Shown: positions 1-8,863, counted from the stretch's first letter. The stretch: DNA of 64,000 nucleotides from Pseudoalteromonas piratica (GCF_000788395.1 NZ_CP009888.1:1012001-1076000); one strand, 5' to 3'. A program made the numbers and translations. The notes: a model not told the origin generated them from the sequence alone.

Positions 1-1734
1 TAAGCGAAGTGAGGTATCTAAACTTTGTTGCTGAGCTTTCAGTAGTGCATTTTGTGAAGCAAGCTGCGTTTCCAGTTCAGGTTGGGCACTCTGTAATGTT
101 TTAATTTGCGTTTTATCCGCAAAGATTTCGTTTGTTATTTGTTGCCATTGAGTTTGCTGTTGTTTTGCAGTTTTGGCTTTATCTAGCGCCTGTTTTAGCG
201 ATTCAATTGTGTCTTCAGAAACATCAATCTCACTGTTATCACAAAATTCACTTAACTGTGTCTGTAACTGCGTAACTTGTAGCTGATGCTGTTCACGCTC
301 TGTTTGCTCTTTTGCGATACCTGTTTGTTGCTCGCCAATTGCTTGGTTTAAGGTGGTTTTGCTCTCGGCTAACTCGGTTAGCTGGTTTTGTTGCTGCTGC
401 AAAGAATGTGCGTTTAGTTGCAGTTTTGCGTGCTCATCAAGCCACTCTGAAAGCTGGTGTTCAAATTGCTCTATATCGATGGTTTGATCAAAGCTTGCGG
501 CAAGTTGCTGCTTTTCAGCTTCAAGGTTATGAATGTTGCTTTCACTTTGTTGTAGCGCTTCAATCAATTCTTTTTCTTGTATATACAAGTTTTCCAGCCG
601 CTGATTTAACTCGCTTAATTTGCTTTTGCTATGCGCAAGTTGGTTATCAAGTGGCGTTACTTGATTATCAATAAGCTCAAATAACTCTTTTTGCGCTTGC
701 TTGGCAGTATCGAATTTAGTGGCTAATGAGTGAGTTAACTCAACTACCTTTGCTTGCTCGTTTACGAGAGTGTTTGCTTGTTGTTGATAACTTTCAATAC
801 TGGCAATTTGGTTTTGTTTGGCGTTGTTTAACAATGCGAGTCTATCTAAATCAACTGCGAGCTTTTGTGCGGGCATGGCAGTTTCAAGGCGTGTTAGTTC
901 TGGCTGTTTTTCAGCAAGTTCATTTTCAAGCTGAATTTTTTGCTGTTGCAGTTTTTCTAAACGCTGTTGGTTTTGTGTGACTTGGTTATGCCAATCGCGT
1001 TTTGCTTGCAGGCTTGTAAGCTCGCTTTTTAAATTAGTTTGTTGTGTTTGCAGCTCACTAAATTGCTGGTTTATTTCATTTATGCGCTCTTCAGGTAACA
1101 GTTCGAGCGACTCTGTTTTAGCGTTTAGTACATTAAGTGCATCGCGTGCATCACCAAAGCGTTGGTGTACTAATTGCGAAATTTGCCCATAAATTTCTGT
1201 ACCGGTGAGTTCTTCTAGTAATTCGGCGCGGTCGGCTTCTTTGGCTTGTAAGAATGCGGCGAACTGCCCCTGCGATAACATCATGGATTTTGTGAAGCGG
1301 GCAAAGTTAAGACCTGTGAGTGACTCTATTAGCTGATCTTTCTTTTTAATTTGCGCGGCAATGGGTTTGTTGCTCGCCACTTCAACAAGCTCTACTTCTG
1401 CTGGTTGTAAATTACCATCTGGCTTATTACGGGCACGGCGCATTGACCAAAAGGCACGATACACACCTTGATTTACGGCAAATTCAACTTCAGCTAAACA
1501 GTGACTGGTGCCACGGGTCATTATTTCATTATTACTTGCGCTGATTGCACCAAGCCTTGGCGTGCTGTTATAAAGCGCTAAGCAAATGGCATCTAAAATG
1601 GTGGTTTTACCGGCGCCGGTTGGCCCAGTGATAGCAAAAATACCGCTTTCGGCAAATGGCGCTTTATTAAAGTCGATTTTCCATTCGCCTTTTAACGAGT
1701 TTAAATTGGCAAAACGCAGTGACAATATTTTCAT
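1..1734 (-). CDS. sbcC: SbcC exonuclease subunit (ATPase), 3' part cut off by window edge
   Basis: The SbcCD (Rad50/Mre11-type) complex cleaves DNA hairpins and blocked double-strand ends; SbcC is its SMC-like ATPase. The visible N-terminal 578 residues begin MKILSLRFANLNSLKGEW and carry a Walker A motif GPTGAGKTT near residue 37 and a Q-loop region (MMLSQGQFAAFLQ). After about residue 200 comes a long Gln/Glu/Leu-rich stretch typical of the SMC coiled coil. The zinc hook, second coil arm and Walker B half lie beyond position 1, since family members are roughly 1000-1200 residues. The ATG overlaps the stop codon of sbcD by 4 bp (ATGA), so the two are translationally coupled. The family assignment is firm; completeness cannot be judged. 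Confidence 0.93.
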   Translation of the reverse strand, partial: MKILSLRFANLNSLKGEWKIDFNKAPFAESGIFAITGPTGAGKTTILDAICLALYNSTPRLGAISASNNEIMTRGTSHCLAEVEFAVNQGVYRAFWSMRRARNKPDGNLQPAEVELVEVASNKPIAAQIKKKDQLIESLTGLNFARFTKSMMLSQGQFAAFLQAKEADRAELLEELTGTEIYGQISQLVHQRFGDARDALNVLNAKTESLELLPEERINEINQQFSELQTQQTNLKSELTSLQAKRDWHNQVTQNQQRLEKLQQQKIQLENELAEKQPELTRLETAMPAQKLAVDLDRLALLNNAKQNQIASIESYQQQANTLVNEQAKVVELTHSLATKFDTAKQAQKELFELIDNQVTPLDNQLAHSKSKLSELNQRLENLYIQEKELIEALQQSESNIHNLEAEKQQLAASFDQTIDIEQFEHQLSEWLDEHAKLQLNAHSLQQQQNQLTELAESKTTLNQAIGEQQTGIAKEQTEREQHQLQVTQLQTQLSEFCDNSEIDVSEDTIESLKQALDKAKTAKQQQTQWQQITNEIFADKTQIKTLQSAQPELETQLASQNALLKAQQQSLDTSLRL

Positions 1735-2942
1735 GACTGCGCTCCTTTTGCCGTATTCAGCAGTGAAATAAAGTGCTGGGTTAGACGCTCTTTACGGGCA
1801 AGTTCGTCATCTGTTGTAAATTCTTCAAGTGCAATACGTTTCTCAAAAACCTCTAAAGGGGTTATTTCAGACAGGTTTTCTTGCTTTTGTTGGCTAAGTT
1901 TAGCTACATGTTTACGCGCACGTTTTAGTTGTAATACTTCAACAGGCAAGTCTTTGGTGAGATCTAACACGGTATTTTGCAGGTCGCTAATATAGTCGTC
2001 GGTGGTAACTTCAATGCTCAGCCAGGTCGTTTCAGTTTGCTCTGCAAATACAGTTAATGCGTTTTTAATTTCGGCGAGGTTGCCTTTTATGGTTTGCATT
2101 GCTTGAAAGCGCGGGATTTCAAGTTGGCTTATTTGCGACACATTTTGCCCGTTAAATTCAACCAAGTTGACCGATTTTGTGTGTTTTAATTCATCAAAAC
2201 TAAGGGCGATTGGCGAGCCGCTATAAAACACATTACCTTCTTTACCAACTTTTTGAGCGCCATGAATATGACCAAGGGCGATGTAATTGGCGTTTGGCAG
2301 TTGATGGGCATTTATACCTGACAGATGGCCGATATAAATATCGCGCACTGACTCTGAGCTAGATGCGCCTACCGCAGTTAAATGGCCCGTCATAATAATC
2401 GGTATATCTTGATCTGCTTTTAATGTTTGCGCGGCTTGAAAGGTGTTTTCAAAGTGCTCGTAAATGCCTTTGGCAAGGTTGTCTTGTTTTTCTTTTATGC
2501 TTTCGTCGGCGCGGCTGGTGACAATGTCTTTACTGCGTAAAAACGGAATGGCACAAACGTAGCCTAATGTTTTTTCCGCTTTAGAGATAGCGACGATTTG
2601 CTCTGCGACATCTTCACTTGCTTGCGATACCACATGGCAGTTAAGCGCTTTTACTAAGCTTTTAATCTCGTTAAGGGTAGCAACTGAATCGTGATTACCT
2701 GCGGTAACAATCAACTGACAATTTGCTGCTTGCATTGCCAAAATAAGCTCGCTGTAGAGGCTGCGCGCATAACTTGGCGGCGTGCCTGTATCAAAAATAT
2801 CTCCTGCGATAATCACCGCATCTACTTGCTGCGTTTTAACTTGCTCAGCTAGCCATTTGATTAATAAATGGTGCTCTTTTTGCCGAGACTGATTAAAAAA
2901 GCTCTGGCCAAGATGCCAGTCAGATGTGTGAATAATGCGCAT
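1731..2942 (-). CDS. sbcD: SbcD exonuclease subunit (Mre11-type nuclease)
   Basis: This is the metallophosphoesterase nuclease subunit of SbcCD. The 403-residue product starts MRIIHTSDWHLGQSF and shows the Mre11 signature metal-binding blocks in order: DWH near residue 9, GDIFD near 49, GNHD near 85, then GHLTAVG and GHIHG in the second half. Length matches the family (about 400). An upstream in-frame extension to 3020 exists, but the conserved family N-terminus begins exactly at MRIIHTSDWH, so I chose 2942. It is the first gene of the sbcDC pair, read away from the ion channel gene. No clear promoter was identified in the divergent gap 2943-3147 for this strand. Confidence 0.95.
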   Translation of the reverse strand: MRIIHTSDWHLGQSFFNQSRQKEHHLLIKWLAEQVKTQQVDAVIIAGDIFDTGTPPSYARSLYSELILAMQAANCQLIVTAGNHDSVATLNEIKSLVKALNCHVVSQASEDVAEQIVAISKAEKTLGYVCAIPFLRSKDIVTSRADESIKEKQDNLAKGIYEHFENTFQAAQTLKADQDIPIIMTGHLTAVGASSSESVRDIYIGHLSGINAHQLPNANYIALGHIHGAQKVGKEGNVFYSGSPIALSFDELKHTKSVNLVEFNGQNVSQISQLEIPRFQAMQTIKGNLAEIKNALTVFAEQTETTWLSIEVTTDDYISDLQNTVLDLTKDLPVEVLQLKRARKHVAKLSQQKQENLSEITPLEVFEKRIALEEFTTDDELARKERLTQHFISLLNTAKGAQS

Positions 2943-3080
2943 AAGAGTTCTTGATAGCAAAAAACTCACTTTATCACTTTTTAATAAAACCCATAAAGGG
3001 CAAGGAGCTACATAAAGCATAATTTTTTAACCGCTGCTTTTAGCACATAACATGTTGTTACAGTGCGTTAATTTATCCGT

Positions 3081-3109
3081 TAGATCTTCGCTTAATGGAT
3101 GGTTATAAT
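3081..3109 (+). promoter_or_regulatory. Candidate sigma70 promoter for the ion channel gene
   Basis: A perfect -10 hexamer TATAAT lies at 3104-3109. Seventeen bases upstream is a weak -35 (TAGATC, 3081-3086; 3 of 6 matches). The start codon at 3148 lies about 30 nt after the predicted start of transcription. The inference rests on sequence match alone. Confidence 0.45.
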
Positions 3110-3147
3110 GCGTTTTTTATTTTGCTAACCAGTAAGAGAAATTCAGT

Positions 3148-3957
3148 ATGTTCACGGCCATGCAAAGCCAATTTCAACGAATCGACGACAGTAAAGCGTT
3201 TCAAGCCTTTGTTATTTTTGTCATTGTGGTATCAGCGCTTAGTGTTGGTGCGCATACTTACGCCTTGCCTGTGTGGATGGAAAATCTCTTATTGCTGTTA
3301 GATAAAGGCATTACAGTATTTTTTGCGGTAGAAATTGCAATTCGTTTTATTGCTTCAAAAGGGCCTAAAGCTTTTTTCTCTAAAGGCTGGAACATTTTCG
3401 ACACTATAATTGTAATAGGTAGCTTGTTACCGGTTGCGGGTTCAACGGTGTTTATTGCGCGTTTACTGCGTATTTTCCGTGTGCTGCGTTTGGTTTCTAT
3501 GGTGCCTGAGCTACGTATGCTGGTGAATGCGCTGATTAAAGCAATTCCGCGAATGGGTTACATCGCACTACTAATGTTTGTAATTTTCTACATTTATGCC
3601 GCTGTTGGTAGCATGATGTTCAGTGAAATTAACCCAACCCTTTGGCGCGATGTCTCGATTTCAATGCTGACGCTGTTCCGTGTGGCAACCTTTGAAGATT
3701 GGACAGATGTAATGTACGAAACCATGGCGGTGCACCCGCTAAGTTGGATTTACTATTTGTCGTTTATCTTTTTAACTGCGTTTATTTTCTTAAATATGAT
3801 GGTGGGTGTGGTGCTTGAAGTGATGACGCAAGAGCACGATAATTTTGTAAAAGAAAATACTGACGAATTAGATGAACCTGCCACCAAAGGTGAAGTGCTT
3901 GAGTTAAAAGCGCAAATTGTTGAGCTAAATAAATTACTCAGCGAACGGCTGAAGTAA
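3148..3957 (+). CDS. One-domain voltage-gated cation channel (BacNaV/ion transporter family), calcium-type filter
   Basis: The 269-residue protein has the six-segment architecture of NaChBac-like tetrameric channels. S1 is about residues 20-38, S2 48-68, S3 83-97. S4 contains Arg105, Arg108, Arg111 and Arg114 at every third position (voltage sensor). S5 is about 138-158, the pore helix and filter 172-190, S6 200-226. A C-terminal heptad region (about 247-268) resembles the coiled coil that helps BacNaV tetramers assemble. The filter at 181-187 is TFEDWTD, whereas sodium-selective family members usually have TLESWSM or similar. Extra aspartates at 184 and 187 are the positions that make engineered CavAb (TLDDWSD) calcium selective. 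Calcium selectivity here is inference. A second Met at codon 5 is an alternative start. Confidence 0.88.
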   Translation: MFTAMQSQFQRIDDSKAFQAFVIFVIVVSALSVGAHTYALPVWMENLLLLLDKGITVFFAVEIAIRFIASKGPKAFFSKGWNIFDTIIVIGSLLPVAGSTVFIARLLRIFRVLRLVSMVPELRMLVNALIKAIPRMGYIALLMFVIFYIYAAVGSMMFSEINPTLWRDVSISMLTLFRVATFEDWTDVMYETMAVHPLSWIYYLSFIFLTAFIFLNMMVGVVLEVMTQEHDNFVKENTDELDEPATKGEVLELKAQIVELNKLLSERLK

Positions 3958-4032
3958 CCGTTATACGCGACTTGCGCATCTCGCTAACCTCGTCAACACT
4001 TATAGATAGTTGGGTGGTTAGGCGGGTGTGCA

Positions 4033-5355
4033 ATGCAAAACAAGCAAAAACGTATTTTAACGATACTTTATTTTGTTTGCGGAATTACAGCATGTGCGTT
4101 GGCTTATTGGTTGTTTGGTGAGTTAGTTGGCGTAATTGTCAGTATCGCCGTGATCCTGTTTTTTTTAATATTTGTTTTTCTTCAATCTCCCTCTTTGTCA
4201 CTTTCAAAACCATCACTTAAATTATTAGCCAAACCTGAACAACAACCTCTCTCAGTGCTGACAAATAATGCTTATCATGTTTTTGCGTTGTTGTGTGGTG
4301 GAGTTAATATTGATGAGGTTACATTAAAAAAAGCGCTCGAACGCACTTTTTTAAGCAAGCAAGTTTCTTGTAAACAGCTTAAAGCGGGGCGTTTAAGTGT
4401 GACCATTCTCTGTCCACAAATTTGCGATGAAATTGAATTTAATAAACGATTTTCTGAAGTGCTTAAAACGCATATTAATGAGTGTGAGTTTGGTGCCTGT
4501 TTGTATCGCGAGCCTTGCCAGCAGCTAAATGTATATCAATTAGCAGAGCTCGCTTTAGCTATTGCGAAAACTAAACAGCAAAGCAAATCCCATGTGTTAA
4601 AGCTTAATCAGACCAATTTAGCATTATTGCAGTACTCATTGCCTGAAATGATAAATGATATTCTTAATCGTCAATTTTTGTTGTTATTTGAGCCTGTGTT
4701 TAGCGTACATGGCGAAGCGTTATTATTTCATCATGTGGGCATCACGATTCGACATCAAAAAGTGGGACTGTGCGATGCTAAGCAGTTTTTACTCGGCTGC
4801 CTCGATAGTGATAAGTTGTTGGCATTAGATGAGCACTTACTAAAACAGTTAATTAAAACTTTGGCGCAAGACAGTAGTAACGACCCTGTATTGCTGAGTA
4901 TTGACGCAGCTTCTTGGCGAAGTGCTGGCGCGATTGAAAAATTGATATCCATGGTGGAAAAGGCTGGTTTTAGTCAAATTATCCGTTTTGCTATTTCAGA
5001 AAGCGTGTTAGTAAATGACTATCATCACATTGATGCGCAATTGTATCGGGTGCAAAAACAAGGTATTGGTATTGTCGCTGAGTGCTGTCATGGTGCTTTG
5101 ATCAACCTTAAAAGCAATGTGTCATTTTTATCAGGTGCGTATATTGATGAAGATGTTTTTCAGTTACCAGAAGTGCAACAAAGAGCTCTTTTCAATGCGA
5201 TTTCTGGTTTTGCAGAATCACAGCATTTACAACTTTTTGCTGCTGGCATTGATGCCGCAAACCAGCTTGCAGTTTTAGTTGAATTCCAGTTTGTTGGCGC
5301 GAGTGGAAACTTTTTTCATCAAGGGGAGCACAATATTGCTTTAGGGTTAAATTAG
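4033..5355 (+). CDS. Reduced, catalytically degenerate GGDEF/EAL protein (CsrD/MshH-like)
   Basis: Two membrane segments (about residues 8-27 and 31-50) are followed by a shortened region (75-195) whose end, NVYQLAELALAIAKTKQ, resembles the tail of a GGDEF domain but has no GGDEF motif. Residues about 205-435 form an EAL-like domain. The EAL triad is present (228-230), but the catalytic DDFGTG region reads AECCHG (349-354) and the later EGVE region reads AAGID, so phosphodiesterase activity is unlikely. In Vibrio the gene just before mshI is mshH, the orthologue of E. coli csrD, whose degenerate GGDEF-EAL protein promotes RNase E decay of CsrB-type RNAs. Position and degeneracy fit that role; at 440 residues it is about 200 shorter than E. 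coli CsrD. Its 3' end overlaps the convergent gene by 9 bp. Confidence 0.72.
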   Translation: MQNKQKRILTILYFVCGITACALAYWLFGELVGVIVSIAVILFFLIFVFLQSPSLSLSKPSLKLLAKPEQQPLSVLTNNAYHVFALLCGGVNIDEVTLKKALERTFLSKQVSCKQLKAGRLSVTILCPQICDEIEFNKRFSEVLKTHINECEFGACLYREPCQQLNVYQLAELALAIAKTKQQSKSHVLKLNQTNLALLQYSLPEMINDILNRQFLLLFEPVFSVHGEALLFHHVGITIRHQKVGLCDAKQFLLGCLDSDKLLALDEHLLKQLIKTLAQDSSNDPVLLSIDAASWRSAGAIEKLISMVEKAGFSQIIRFAISESVLVNDYHHIDAQLYRVQKQGIGIVAECCHGALINLKSNVSFLSGAYIDEDVFQLPEVQQRALFNAISGFAESQHLQLFAAGIDAANQLAVLVEFQFVGASGNFFHQGEHNIALGLN

Positions 5356-6252
5356 GTTGCGATATCTTAACCCGTTAAGTCCTTGTAAGCCGCCGGTATG
5401 AATTGCCAATAGTTTACTTCCAGCTGGAAATCTTCTTTGTTTTATTAGGTTAAAAAGCGTAAATAGAAGCTTACCAGTGTAAATAGGTTCAAGGGGCAGT
5501 TGGTGACGTAAATTTTGACAGAACTGCCAAAGTTCAGCGTTAAACTTTCCATATCCGCCGTAATGATACTCCGTGAGCAATTGCCAATTAGTTTGATGCT
5601 GCGCTTTTGGACTTAACTGTTTTACCGTTTCATTTAAATAGTCAGCTTGTTTAAGTACGGCAACGCCGCGTATCTTGGTTTTTTCGGGTAAACCTTCAAC
5701 CAGTCCAGCTAAGGTGCCAGCGCTTCCTGTTGCACACCATACTTCATCCACATCAGGTAAACTGTGTGCTAATTCAATCATGCCTTTTATTGCGAGCTGA
5801 TTACTACCGCCTTCGGGGATGATTAAGCTATCAGGTTTGTTATTTTGTAACTCGGTTAAATAATCAAGATCATTTCGCCTGCGATAAGTAAGTCGACTTA
5901 CAGGCGTTAATTTTACGCCGCACGCCGCTGCGAATTTTAAACAGGGATTATTAGCATCGAGCTGTGGCCCACGCACAATTACTTCGCTATTAAAATTAAA
6001 TAAACGAGATGCCCCAGCAAGTGCATATAGGTGATTTGAGAAAGGACCTGAAAAGCTAATTAACTTGTTTATATTTTGTTGCTTTGCAAATATAAGATTA
6101 TGCTTAAGCTTTCGCCATTTGTTGCCGCTAATAAGAGGGTGGGTTAAGTCATCACGTTTAACAAATAAATTGACGTTATTTTCAACTAATATTGGATGGA
6201 TGATTTTTTGAATCGGTGTTTCGTCAATATTTAGTTGTAAATCAATGCTCAA
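5347..6252 (-). CDS. D-cysteine desulfhydrase / ACC deaminase-like PLP enzyme
   Basis: This is a fold-type II pyridoxal-phosphate enzyme of the ACC deaminase/D-cysteine desulfhydrase family. The motif SGNKWRKL (Lys45 as the predicted PLP Schiff-base lysine), SGPFSNHLYA (about 68-77), PEGGSN and the glycine-rich ATGSAGTLAGL phosphate loop are all visible. At 301 residues it is somewhat shorter than typical members (about 325-340). The start is TTG at 6250-6252: it has an AAGGAG Shine-Dalgarno sequence at 6262-6267 with a 9-nt spacer, and no in-frame ATG lies nearby. Substrate (D-cysteine or another small D-amino acid) cannot be told from sequence. It is transcribed away from the MSHA locus. 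Confidence 0.82.
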   Translation of the reverse strand: MSIDLQLNIDETPIQKIIHPILVENNVNLFVKRDDLTHPLISGNKWRKLKHNLIFAKQQNINKLISFSGPFSNHLYALAGASRLFNFNSEVIVRGPQLDANNPCLKFAAACGVKLTPVSRLTYRRRNDLDYLTELQNNKPDSLIIPEGGSNQLAIKGMIELAHSLPDVDEVWCATGSAGTLAGLVEGLPEKTKIRGVAVLKQADYLNETVKQLSPKAQHQTNWQLLTEYHYGGYGKFNAELWQFCQNLRHQLPLEPIYTGKLLFTLFNLIKQRRFPAGSKLLAIHTGGLQGLNGLRYRNLI

Positions 6253-6261
6253 AGTACGAAA

Positions 6262-6267
6262 CTCCTT
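6262..6267 (-). promoter_or_regulatory. Shine-Dalgarno site that fixes the TTG start of the PLP enzyme
   Basis: On the minus strand the sequence reads AAGGAG, 9 nt before a TTG codon at 6252. This strong site is the reason for accepting the rare TTG start. Confidence 0.7.
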
Positions 6268-6340
6268 GCTTAGGTTAGTTTGCTTGCTACACTAAGAACA
6301 ATAGTGCGTTTGTTAGATAACATATTAAATAATAACAAAT

Positions 6341-7282
6341 ATGAAGAAATTATTAGCACGTTTTCCATGGCTCAACAGTAAAAATAAAGACTCGCTTTTA
6401 GTTGGTATTTACATTGCGAGCGATAAAGTTGTGTCTGTTGTTTTGCACCGTGTTGATAATGCGTGGGAAATTGACGCGACAACCATTGAGCCATTTCAGC
6501 AGGAAAGTGAAAAACTCCCCGCGCTCACTAAGGCTCTGGCAACCTTACCTTCTGATGCTGCTGTATGCTTGGTTATCCCTGAAAATACCTATCAATGGGT
6601 GCAGCTAGACAAACCCAACTTACCTGAGCAGGAAATTATTACTTCTCTGCCGTGGACTGTGAAAGAGCTAGTCAGCCTCGAGCCGACAGACATTATTGCA
6701 GATTATTATGATTTGTCTTTGAAGCAAGGCGGTGTCGAAAAAATTAATGTTGCTGTAACAAGTAGAACACTATTTAGCCCTTTGCTAAAAACCTTTCACG
6801 ACTCAAGCGTGCAATTATCTACTGTGACCACAAGTGAAATGATCCTATGTGACATGGTTGAGCATGATGATGGCGCGCATATGTTGGTGTCTCAACAGTT
6901 TAATAGCGAACCAAGCTTACATATTATTCGCAATGGTGAATTATTATTGTCCCGTAAGTTAAGAGGACTAATGGGGTTAGCACAACAACCACTTAATCAA
7001 TTAAAGTTAGGCTTGCTGGATGCGTTTGGCCTAGAACTGCAGCGCTCTTTAGATTATTTTGAGAGTCAATTAAAACAGCCGCCAATTAAAAGCTTACAAC
7101 TGGCGATACCTAATTTAGAGTTACATGGTTTAGCACAAGAGCTTAGCCAGTTTTTCCCGGCAAAAGTAATACCTTTTAATCCTATTTTGCCATTATGTCA
7201 GCAACAAAATATTGAAATGCAATTTGCCATTGCGGCAGCGCTGTCGTTAGATTCGCGAGGCAAAGATGAAAACACGCATTAA
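6341..7282 (+). CDS. mshI: MSHA biogenesis protein MshI (PilM-like, actin-like fold)
   Basis: First gene of the MSHA pilus locus. The 313-residue protein looks like a PilM/GspL-cytoplasmic-domain relative: residues 19-30 (LLVGIYIASDKV) occupy the place of the actin-like phosphate-1 loop, and there is no membrane segment, so it probably docks on the inner-membrane platform from the cytoplasm. In type IV pilus systems PilM binds the cytoplasmic tail of PilN, and the next gene here is PilN-like. The reading frame overlaps that gene by 17 bp, suggesting coupled synthesis. The upstream gap (6253-6340) is AT-rich and must hold the locus promoter, but I could not pick convincing hexamers. Identification rests on position, order and family resemblance. 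Confidence 0.85.
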   Translation: MKKLLARFPWLNSKNKDSLLVGIYIASDKVVSVVLHRVDNAWEIDATTIEPFQQESEKLPALTKALATLPSDAAVCLVIPENTYQWVQLDKPNLPEQEIITSLPWTVKELVSLEPTDIIADYYDLSLKQGGVEKINVAVTSRTLFSPLLKTFHDSSVQLSTVTTSEMILCDMVEHDDGAHMLVSQQFNSEPSLHIIRNGELLLSRKLRGLMGLAQQPLNQLKLGLLDAFGLELQRSLDYFESQLKQPPIKSLQLAIPNLELHGLAQELSQFFPAKVIPFNPILPLCQQQNIEMQFAIAAALSLDSRGKDENTH

Positions 7283-7871
7283 TTTATACCTTGATGAGTT
7301 AAAACCAAAGCGAGAATTTCTAACGCTTGCAAATGTTGCATTGTGTTGGGCTGCGCTAACAACATTGTTAGTTTTAGTGATTGGTGTTTTTAACCATTTG
7401 GATAAAAGCAGCAAAGAGCAAATGCTGGTATTACAATCACAATTAGACCAACGTAAAGCTGAACTTGCCAAAGCGCAAAAAGCGTTAGAAATTAAGCAAG
7501 ACAAGTCACCGCATCTGAGTCGAATTGAGAAGAAGAAAAGCGAAATCGAGGAAAAGCAACGCTTATTGGATTTTATGCTGACCAAAACAGAGCAAGCTAA
7601 ATTTGATTATGCGCAAGTGATGACCGATTTAGCAGCGAATACACATAGCGAGGTGTGGCTCAACGAGTTTCGCTTTGTTGGTGAAGAAATTACCTTAGTG
7701 GGTGCGGCTAACCACGGTGCTGCGATCCCTGAGTGGTTAAATGGGTTAAAAAATTCAGATTACTTTAGTGCAAAGGCATTTTCATTACTGCAGTTTGAAA
7801 AACAAGAACAAGGTGTCGAGTTTCAGGTTGCGACTAAATTAGAACATTTAGGAGGCAACGATGAAAGATAA
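7266..7871 (+). CDS. PilN-like MSHA biogenesis protein (MshI2)
   Basis: The 201-residue product has a short cytoplasmic N-terminus starting MKTRINLYLDELKP, which matches the PilN motif (INLY/NLLP type) that binds PilM. A single membrane segment (about residues 20-42) and a coiled-coil stretch (about 45-105, rich in Glu, Gln and Lys) follow, and the C-terminal part should lie in the periplasm. It would form the inner-membrane alignment complex with MshJ (PilO-like). Some genomes have one fused mshI; here the PilM-like and PilN-like parts are separate genes overlapping by 17 bp. Its stop overlaps the mshJ start by 11 bp. Confidence 0.82.
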   Translation: MKTRINLYLDELKPKREFLTLANVALCWAALTTLLVLVIGVFNHLDKSSKEQMLVLQSQLDQRKAELAKAQKALEIKQDKSPHLSRIEKKKSEIEEKQRLLDFMLTKTEQAKFDYAQVMTDLAANTHSEVWLNEFRFVGEEITLVGAANHGAAIPEWLNGLKNSDYFSAKAFSLLQFEKQEQGVEFQVATKLEHLGGNDER

Positions 7872-8550
7872 TTGGCAGTTGTGGTCTGAAAAATTTGCTG
7901 CAATGGCGCAGCGCGAAAAATTAATGATTTTAGTTGTTGGCTTATTTCTACTAGCTTATTTAACTATTTGGTTTGTTATTTCACCATTGCAAACGAGCTA
8001 CTCAAATAATAAAACGCGTATTACTAATTTAACGCGTCAGCAAGGCAATACTAATCAACAACTGGTTATGATTAACGAAGCGTTAAAAAGAGATTATCGT
8101 TCTGAGTTAGTGGCTGTTGAGCAGCAGATCGATCAGCAAATGGATGAAATCAACACGCATTTAGCGAAATTTAGTCTCAGTTACATCTCGCCCGAAAAAA
8201 TGGCGTTAGTTTTGCAACAATTATTGAGAAAACACAAAGAATTAACCTTATCACAATTTAAAATAAACTCTGTGCAGCCAATTTTTGCTGAACGCACAGT
8301 TTCTGTTTCAGATGAAGGTGATAGTGAACGCGATAATCAGCAAAAAGAAATAGCGTTTTATCAACACACCATGCGTTTACAAATTGAGGGCAGTTACTTT
8401 TCTTTACTCAGTTACCTAGAGCAAATAAAACAGATCAAAGAAAAGTTGTTTATTCAAGAATTTGATTATCGTGTGGATGAATACCCTACCGGTAAATTAA
8501 CATTAACCATTGCTACTGTAAGTGCGAATGATAAATTTATTGCGTTATAA
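7861..8550 (+). CDS. mshJ: MSHA biogenesis protein MshJ (PilO-like)
   Basis: This 229-residue protein has a short cytoplasmic tail, one membrane segment (about residues 19-39, LMILVVGLFLLAYLTIWFVI), a coiled coil (about 43-105) and a periplasmic domain. That layout is the PilO/GspM type, which pairs with the PilN-like protein of the preceding gene to form the inner-membrane platform between motor and secretin. A strong GGAGG ribosome binding site precedes the ATG inside the end of the upstream gene. Assignment as MshJ comes from architecture plus position between mshI2 and mshK. Confidence 0.85.
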   Translation: MKDNWQLWSEKFAAMAQREKLMILVVGLFLLAYLTIWFVISPLQTSYSNNKTRITNLTRQQGNTNQQLVMINEALKRDYRSELVAVEQQIDQQMDEINTHLAKFSLSYISPEKMALVLQQLLRKHKELTLSQFKINSVQPIFAERTVSVSDEGDSERDNQQKEIAFYQHTMRLQIEGSYFSLLSYLEQIKQIKEKLFIQEFDYRVDEYPTGKLTLTIATVSANDKFIAL

Positions 8551-8863
8551 CATTGTTTTACTGAGTTTTATTTTGAGTTTTTCTGCGCTTGCGCAAAACT
8601 TACAAGATCCCACTCGACCAAAAATAACAACTGAAACGAGAGGCGCGCCAGTCAATAGTGAATCCAATCAAGAGCAATTGGTTTTACAATCTGTATTTAT
8701 TAAAGGCTCAGGGTACTTGGGTGTAATAAGCGGCGAATTGGTTAAGGTCGGTGACGAGGTGCAAGGTTACAAAGTAAAAAAAATAACGCCTAATTCAGTC
8801 ACGCTTGAGCAAGGCCAAACGAATAAAAAATTGAGACTATATCAGCATGAAATTAAAAAATAA
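8528..8863 (+). CDS. mshK: MSHA biogenesis protein MshK (PilP-like)
   Basis: A small 111-residue periplasmic protein with a signal peptide (MINLLRYNIVLLSFILSFSA, cleavage probably after ALA). The mature part contains LQDPTRPK and the GYLGVISGELVKVGDEVQGYKVKKI segment typical of the PilP/GspC homology domain, which contacts the secretin. A GTG at 8522 would add two residues; I prefer the ATG at 8528 because it gives a normal signal peptide. It overlaps mshJ by 23 bp and mshL by 17 bp, consistent with tightly coupled translation. Confidence 0.83.
   Translation: MINLLRYNIVLLSFILSFSALAQNLQDPTRPKITTETRGAPVNSESNQEQLVLQSVFIKGSGYLGVISGELVKVGDEVQGYKVKKITPNSVTLEQGQTNKKLRLYQHEIKK

Noticed and set aside
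312..1192. Three open frames on the plus strand
   Set aside because: They lie opposite the sbcC coding region and have no family resemblance; shadows of the real gene.
4033..5355. Active c-di-GMP phosphodiesterase
   Set aside because: EAL is present, but the DDFGTG and later catalytic motifs are lost.
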